In this document: positions 5,658 to 9,672 of the stretch, piece after piece | How the letters are laid out: each line of letters opens with the position of its first letter | Position numbering within the stretch: the stretch's first letter is position 1 | NCBI GenBank assembly: GCA_002394185.1 | Contig: DGTB01000167.1 | Location: 12,255-21,926 of the forward strand | DNA length: 9,672 nt | Source: Bacteroidales bacterium UBA4347 | Lineage (GTDB): Bacteria > Bacteroidota > Bacteroidia > Bacteroidales > P3 | Direction: 5' to 3' | Notes under the pieces: model-generated | The model's input: only the letters and a program-made list of their open reading frames with translations | Told to the model about the DNA's origin: nothing | Database searches by the model: none | Program-made: the position numbers and the translations under genes

Positions 5658-7480
5658 AACTCCGTCGGAATTTCACTCTGAGGCAGCTTAAGCCATACAG
5701 TGCACGATGTGCGCTGTATGGCCTTTTTGTAGTGCTCAGCGTGGTCTTCACCATGTGTACCGCTCTCTCTGTGGCCGACTTCCTGAAGATTCTTTTCGGC
5801 ACCGGCGACGCGGCACCTGTTGCCTCGGGCAACCTTGTGGCCATATGGCTCGACCGTCTCTATGCCTGGCTCATCTCCTTCGGTCAGCTCCATGCCCTGC
5901 TGCTTTTTGCGGGCATCATCTTCGTGCTCTACGCGCTCAAGAATGTCTTCTCCTACCTTTCTGCCATCGAGATTTCCATCATCCGCACCAGCGTTGTACG
6001 CACCCTGCGCAACTCCATGTTCCGCAAGGCCATGCGTCTGCCAATGAGCTACTACGACAACCACCGCAAAGGCGATGTCATGGCCCGTTTCACGAGCGAC
6101 ATGGTCGAGTATGAGGAGGGCATCCTTGGTTCCATCCAGATGCTCCTCACCTCCATCATCAGCATGACGCTCTATCTATTTATGTTGTTCTATATCAACG
6201 TGAAGCTGACACTTTTTGTCCTTTGTATGCTACCTTTGGTAGCCTTTGTCATCTCCGGTATCTCTCACCGTCTCAAACGCAGCTCCAAGGTGGTGCAGGA
6301 AATGAACTCCTATCTCGTTTCCCTCACCGACGAGACCATTGGTGGACTCAAGGTTATCAAGTCTTATACCGCCATTGACTTTTCCAATCGCCGTTTCCGC
6401 TCCTACAATCGCGAGTATACACGCCGCCGCACCCTCATGTTGCGCCGCATCGATGCCGCTTCGCCCGTGAGCGATTTCCTCGGCAACACCATCGTCATTG
6501 GCATTCTTCTCTTCGGCGCATGGCTGGTCTTCAATGGTGACCAGGGGCTCACCTCAGAGCTCTTCATCTCTTATGTGATGCTGTTTGTGCTGATGATTCC
6601 TCCGGCCAAGGACTTCTCTACCGGCTTCTCCCAAATCAAGAAAGGCCGTGCCTGCGCCGACCGTATCGAGGCTTTCCTTGGCGAAGAAGATGAACCCGAC
6701 GAACTGCTTCCACAAAAACCCTCCGTGCATCCGCATTCTACTCCTCAAGAGGTGCCCCCCGACGTGGAGTTCCGCCATGTTTCGTTTGCCTACAAGCCCG
6801 GAGTGACTGTGCTGGACGACATAAGCTTTGATGTTCCACGTGGAACAACGGTGGCTCTCGTAGGCTCCTCCGGCAGCGGCAAGTCCACCATCGCCGACCT
6901 CATCTGTCGCATGTACACCTGCACGCATGGCGAGATACTCCTCCATGGCGAGGACATCCTTTCCATGCCCCTGCCGCGCCTGCGGGCACACATCGGCGTG
7001 GTGGCGCAGGACACCCTGCTCTTCAACGACACCGTGGCGGCTAATATCGCCTTCGGCAAATCCGACGCCACACGCGACGAGGTGGAGCGCGCCGCCCGTG
7101 CCGCCCAGGCCCACGATTTCATCATGCAGCTGCCTGAAGGCTACGACACCAACCTTGGCGAAGGTGGCGGTCTGCTCAGCGGTGGCCAGCGCCAGCGTAT
7201 CAGCATTGCGCGCGCCCTGCTTCGTAACCCGGATTTACTCATCCTCGACGAGGCCACCTCGGCCCTTGACACCGAGAGCGAGCGCCAGCTGCAGGCCACC
7301 CTCAACGAGGTGCTTCGTGGCCGCTCGGCCATCGTCATTGCCCACCGCCTCTCCACCATCGTGGGCGCTGACTGCATCATTGTCCTCGACCACGGCCGCA
7401 TCGTCGAGCGTGGTACCCACACCGAGCTCATGGCTCTCCATGGCCGCTATGCCGAACTTGTTGCACTGCAAAGTTTCTAA
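5654..7480 (+). CDS. ABC transporter, fused permease and ATPase (MsbA-like type IV exporter)
   Basis: This 608-residue half-transporter joins a six-helix membrane domain and an ATPase, and probably works as a homodimer in the inner membrane. Hydrophobic segments lie at about residues 19-45, 79-104, 160-181, 184-202, 276-294 and 302-316. The linker at 340-370 is acidic and Pro-rich. ATPase motifs are complete: Walker A GSSGSGKST (404-412), Q-loop Gln452, signature LSGGQRQR (508-515), Walker B LLILDE with Glu533, D-loop SALD, and H-loop His564. The family includes lipid A, peptide and drug exporters; the substrate cannot be told, although an MsbA-like lipid role is plausible. The start is GTG 5654, sharing GTGA with the purB stop. 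No earlier start exists before an in-frame stop at 5633. The next ATG (5753, residue 34) would remove most of the first helix, which is why I prefer GTG. Two DNA elements overlap the coding sequence: a terminator-like hairpin (5692-5728) and a parS palindrome (6832-6847). Confidence 0.94.
   Translation: MKLRRNFTLRQLKPYSARCALYGLFVVLSVVFTMCTALSVADFLKILFGTGDAAPVASGNLVAIWLDRLYAWLISFGQLHALLLFAGIIFVLYALKNVFSYLSAIEISIIRTSVVRTLRNSMFRKAMRLPMSYYDNHRKGDVMARFTSDMVEYEEGILGSIQMLLTSIISMTLYLFMLFYINVKLTLFVLCMLPLVAFVISGISHRLKRSSKVVQEMNSYLVSLTDETIGGLKVIKSYTAIDFSNRRFRSYNREYTRRRTLMLRRIDAASPVSDFLGNTIVIGILLFGAWLVFNGDQGLTSELFISYVMLFVLMIPPAKDFSTGFSQIKKGRACADRIEAFLGEEDEPDELLPQKPSVHPHSTPQEVPPDVEFRHVSFAYKPGVTVLDDISFDVPRGTTVALVGSSGSGKSTIADLICRMYTCTHGEILLHGEDILSMPLPRLRAHIGVVAQDTLLFNDTVAANIAFGKSDATRDEVERAARAAQAHDFIMQLPEGYDTNLGEGGGLLSGGQRQRISIARALLRNPDLLILDEATSALDTESERQLQATLNEVLRGRSAIVIAHRLSTIVGADCIIVLDHGRIVERGTHTELMALHGRYAELVALQSF
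5692..5728 (+). terminator. Terminator-like hairpin inside the first codons of the ABC exporter gene
   Basis: Bases 5692-5705 pair with 5709-5722 over 14 positions with one T/G wobble (5701/5713). The loop is GAT, and after one C there is a run of five T (5724-5728). A GC-bearing stem followed by a T-run is the form of an intrinsic terminator. It begins 35 bp after the purB stop but also encodes residues 13-25 of the ABC exporter (KPYSARCALYGLF), which form the start of its first membrane helix. Several codons here (CCA, AGT, GCA, CGA, TGT) are less favoured in this GC-rich gene, which fits selection on the DNA or RNA sequence. It could end most purB transcripts or act as an attenuator for the downstream genes. 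Confidence 0.6.
6832..6847. promoter_or_regulatory. parS: parS centromere-like site (ParB/Spo0J binding)
   Basis: TGTTCCACGTGGAACA is a perfect 16-bp palindrome and matches the known bacterial chromosomal parS consensus TGTTnCACGTGnAACA at every fixed position. ParB loads at such sites and spreads, helping to segregate origins and recruit condensin. Sites are usually near the replication origin and often lie within genes. Here it encodes residues 394-398 (VPRGT) just before Walker A of the ABC exporter. The codons GTT, CCA, GGA and AGA-free CGT with ACA are mostly not the preferred ones in this gene, so the DNA word rather than the protein seems to be constrained. The parA and parB genes are not in this window. 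Confidence 0.88.
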
Positions 7481-7485
7481 GCGCC

Positions 7486-8691
7486 ATGAAACGTCTCCGC
7501 CTGCTTCTCCTCTTTGTGCTGTCGCTGCTGCCGCTCCAGGCGCAGGAGCCTGTGGCTCCGGTCACCGACTGGCTGGCCACTGTCGACGAAGCCTCGCAGC
7601 AGATAGTGCTCTCCTGGCGTCCCAGCGCCGACACGCAGGCCATGGGCTACCACATCTGCACCGGCACCCCCTGCCTCTACTATGATACCGTCTTCGGGCG
7701 CATGGACACCACCTACATCTGTACGGACCATCTGGCCACCGAACGCCATACCTATTGTGTCCACGTCTTCGACAGCGCCTACAACGCCAGCTCCCTCACC
7801 CCGGCCTTCGGCAATATGGTGCTAAGCGCCGATGTGCCGCGTTGCGACACCATGGTCACCGCCCGCTGGACTCCCTACATAGGCATGCCCGGAGGCGTGG
7901 CGGCCTACCGGCTCTTGGCACGGCTCGAACCCTACGACGACGAGTACACCGTCCGTGCCGTCGTCGACAGCACGGGGCCGTTCGAACACTCCTTCGCCAT
8001 TGCCGAGGGCACCATACGTGTGTGGCTCAAGGTGGAGGCGTCGGGTTATGACCGGGGCGCCGGCGTGCCGCCGCTGGTTTCGACAAGCAACATCGTCGCC
8101 GTCGAACGGCGCACTGCCGACACCGCCGAGCACCTCGACATACTCTCCATCGAATACGACAGCATAGACATGTGCAACCGTCTGGCCATCGACGTGGACA
8201 CGGCCTTCCATGCCAGCCCCTACACCCTCTGGCGCAGTGTCGACGGCGACCCCTGGGATTCGCTTGCCGTGCTGTCCCTGGGCGAGGTCCCGCTGCGATA
8301 TGTCGACAACAGGGTCACCCCTCGCAACCTGCAGCATTGCTACCGCCTTGCGGTGAACGACGCCTGCGGGCTCAATCCACGCTACAGCGACAGCGTTTGC
8401 ATCGTGGTCCCCACGCCTCCCGCGCCGGCCCAGGCCATCCCCAACATCGTGGTTTCGGGCGACCCTGCCAATGGCACCTTCCTGCCTCGACTGCGCGGCC
8501 TCATGGGCGACCTTTACGAACTTTACATCTACGACCGCAACGGCCTTCTGGTCTATTCCACCACCGACCCCACCGCCGGGTGGACCCCCGCGGACTCCAA
8601 CCCGCAGGGGGTGTATGCCTATTCGCTCCGCTGCCGTTTCAACAATCGGCGTATCAAGATATTCACCGGCTCTGTGCTGGTAATCAAATAA
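7486..8691 (+). CDS. Secreted protein with fibronectin III-like repeats and a T9SS type B-like C-terminal sorting domain
   Basis: The 401-residue protein begins with a strong signal peptide: MKRLR, a Leu-rich core at residues 6-17, then LQAQ, with cleavage near residues 19-20. The mature part looks like three beta-sandwich modules of fibronectin III type (about residues 24-108, 113-210 and 218-312). Each has patterns like VLSWRPS or VTARWTP and late TYCVHVFD or HCYRLAVND strands. The last 83 residues (319-401) begin PNIVVSGDPANGTF and continue YELYIYDRNGLLVYSTTDPTAGW, then PQGVYAYSL and end GSVLVIK. This is the layout of the gliding-motility-associated (CHU_C-type) domain used for type IX secretion. 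The usual FTPNGDGxNDxF opening is degenerate. The protein is therefore probably exported to the periplasm by Sec and then across the outer membrane. It starts 5 bp after the ABC exporter stop. It has no visible catalytic motif; adhesion or binding is only a guess. Confidence 0.82.
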   Translation: MKRLRLLLLFVLSLLPLQAQEPVAPVTDWLATVDEASQQIVLSWRPSADTQAMGYHICTGTPCLYYDTVFGRMDTTYICTDHLATERHTYCVHVFDSAYNASSLTPAFGNMVLSADVPRCDTMVTARWTPYIGMPGGVAAYRLLARLEPYDDEYTVRAVVDSTGPFEHSFAIAEGTIRVWLKVEASGYDRGAGVPPLVSTSNIVAVERRTADTAEHLDILSIEYDSIDMCNRLAIDVDTAFHASPYTLWRSVDGDPWDSLAVLSLGEVPLRYVDNRVTPRNLQHCYRLAVNDACGLNPRYSDSVCIVVPTPPAPAQAIPNIVVSGDPANGTFLPRLRGLMGDLYELYIYDRNGLLVYSTTDPTAGWTPADSNPQGVYAYSLRCRFNNRRIKIFTGSVLVIK

Positions 8692-8719
8692 TCGTCCAAG
8701 CAACCCTAATACCCAAGCA

Positions 8720-9577
8720 ATGAAGATAGCCCTCTATTATCGCTACATCGATCCTGCCGACCTTCCGGCCTACGACCACCTCTGTGCCGAACTGCAGCGC
8801 GCCGGCGTCGAAGCGCTCACCGTCCGCGACGGCGACAGCGTCGACGGTTTCGACTACCTCTTTTCTATCGGTGGCGACGGCACCCTGCTCTCCTCCGTGC
8901 AGTTTATCCACAGCACGCACCCCGACGCTTTTCCGCCCATTCTGGGCATCAATTTCGGCCATCTGGGCTTCCTGACCACCGCCGGCAAGGAAAACCTCGC
9001 CACCCTCGTCTCCGACCTCCTGGCGGGCCGTTTTACGCTCGAGCGCCGCACCCTGATCCGGGTGGAACGTACGGATGGCGGCGAGCAGAAGATGGAGAAC
9101 TATGCCCTCAACGAGGTCTTCCTCCACCGCCCCGAGGCTTCTTCGATGCTGCGCACCGAGGTCTACGTCGACGACCTCTACGTGGCCACCTATGCCGGCG
9201 ACGGCGTCATCGTGGCTTCGCCCACGGGCTCCACGGCCTACAGCCTCTCCTGCGGCGGCCCCATCCTTACGCCCGACTGCGGCTGCTTCGTCATCACTCC
9301 CATCGGCGCCCACACCCTCACCCTGCGCCCCATCATCGTGCCCGACAGCTCGCGCCTGCGCCTCGCCACCATCCCCGCTTCGCACCATGCCGGCACCCCG
9401 GCGACCGCCGAACCCTTCACCCTCGGCATGGACTCGCGCCGCGTCACCCTCTACGGCTCCGCCACGCTCAATCTCCATCGTGCCCCCTTCGCCATCCATC
9501 TGATCCGAATGAACACGCAGAACTTCTTCTCCGCCATCCGCGACAAGCTCATGTGGGGCACCGAGGTGAGACAATAA
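8720..9577 (+). CDS. nadK: NAD kinase
   Basis: NadK phosphorylates NAD to NADP with ATP or polyphosphate in the cytoplasm. The protein has 285 residues, typical of the bacterial enzyme. The family motifs are all present: GGDGTLL (residues 51-57, with the catalytic Asp53), GINFGHLGFL (76-85), the NE pair (Asn131-Glu132) of the ALNEVFLHR block, and GDGVIVASPTGSTAYSLSCGGPI (160-182), followed by the TPIGAHTLTLRPI segment. The start at ATG 8720 is 28 bp after the previous stop. There is no Shine-Dalgarno sequence, as with the neighbours; the leader reads CCCTAATACCCAAGCA. A perfect DnaA-box word lies inside the gene at 8904-8912. The stop is TAA, with 95 AT-rich bases after it to the window end and no clear terminator. 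Confidence 0.97.
   Translation: MKIALYYRYIDPADLPAYDHLCAELQRAGVEALTVRDGDSVDGFDYLFSIGGDGTLLSSVQFIHSTHPDAFPPILGINFGHLGFLTTAGKENLATLVSDLLAGRFTLERRTLIRVERTDGGEQKMENYALNEVFLHRPEASSMLRTEVYVDDLYVATYAGDGVIVASPTGSTAYSLSCGGPILTPDCGCFVITPIGAHTLTLRPIIVPDSSRLRLATIPASHHAGTPATAEPFTLGMDSRRVTLYGSATLNLHRAPFAIHLIRMNTQNFFSAIRDKLMWGTEVRQ
8904..8912 (+). promoter_or_regulatory. Perfect DnaA-box word (TTATCCACA) inside nadK
   Basis: TTATCCACA equals the E. coli consensus DnaA box. It encodes part of QFIHS in NadK with ordinary codons, so it may be chance; I estimate roughly 0.07 perfect matches expected on both strands of a random sequence of this length. It stands alone, without a cluster of other boxes. I record it because a parS site lies 2 kb away. 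Confidence 0.25.
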
Positions 9578-9619
9578 ACCCGGGTCAAAACCCTACCTGC
9601 GACGTGCCAAATACGGCCG

Positions 9620-9672
9620 TTCTTATATTGTTCTTATATTGTTTACATATTGTTCTTATATTGTTCCTATAT
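9620..9672 (+). repeat. AT-rich tandem array of an 11-bp unit, running off the window end
   Basis: Consecutive units read TTCTTATATTG (9620-9630), TTCTTATATTG (9631-9641), TTTACATATTG (9642-9652), TTCTTATATTG (9653-9663) and the partial TTCCTATAT (9664-9672). Three units are identical and two differ at a few positions; the array continues past the edge. It begins about 43 bp after the nadK stop, right after the short palindrome ACGGCCGT (9613-9620). There are no spacers, so it is not a CRISPR. The unit is near one helical turn, so it would place the same bases on one face of the DNA. Function is unknown. Confidence 0.9.

Noticed and set aside
9582..9593. Small hairpin GGGT/ACCC after nadK as a terminator
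   Set aside because: A 4-bp stem with no T-run right after it is too weak to call.
9620..9672. CRISPR array
   Set aside because: The units are directly adjacent without spacers and are only 11 bp long.

Overview
The window looks like a chromosomal segment from a member of the Bacteroidota, most likely Bacteroidales. The evidence is a DUF4290 protein sitting directly upstream of a MurA that carries Asp in place of the catalytic Cys, a secreted protein ending in a type IX secretion (T9SS) type B-like sorting domain, and gene starts preceded by A-rich leaders instead of Shine-Dalgarno sequences. The coding DNA is GC-rich, while the two intergenic stretches, at about 504-887 and 9578-9672, are AT-rich or strongly strand-biased. 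All eight genes read on the + strand.

Layout: the 3' part of an RluA-type pseudouridine synthase (1-503) is followed by a 384-bp gap (504-887). The gap holds a long hairpin, a short 11-bp-period pyrimidine repeat and a G-run-rich purine tract. Next come a small secreted, barrel-like protein of unknown function (888-1550), a DUF4290 protein with a poly-lysine tail (1596-2216), murA overlapping it by ATGA (2213-3532), a PHP-family CpsB/YwqE-like phosphatase (3565-4302) and purB (4308-5657). An MsbA-like ABC exporter (5654-7480) starts at a GTG that overlaps the purB stop. It is followed by a T9SS cargo-like secreted protein (7486-8691) and NAD kinase (8720-9577). The window ends in an AT-rich tandem array of an 11-bp unit (9620-9672) that runs off the edge.

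From 888 to 9577 the genes are tightly packed, with gaps of 46 bp or less and two 4-bp overlaps, so they could be one or two transcripts. The themes are envelope building (MurA, the ABC exporter, the two exported proteins) and housekeeping metabolism (PurB, NadK).

The most interesting signals are DNA-level elements laid over coding sequence. A perfect 16-bp palindrome matching the ParB/Spo0J parS consensus lies inside the nucleotide-binding domain of the ABC exporter (6832-6847). A 14-bp hairpin followed by a T-run, which looks like an intrinsic terminator, lies within the first 25 codons of the same gene (5692-5728). The parS match suggests the segment lies in the origin-proximal part of the chromosome. 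I see no CRISPR array, transposase, tRNA or rRNA, and no clear novel multi-gene defence system.
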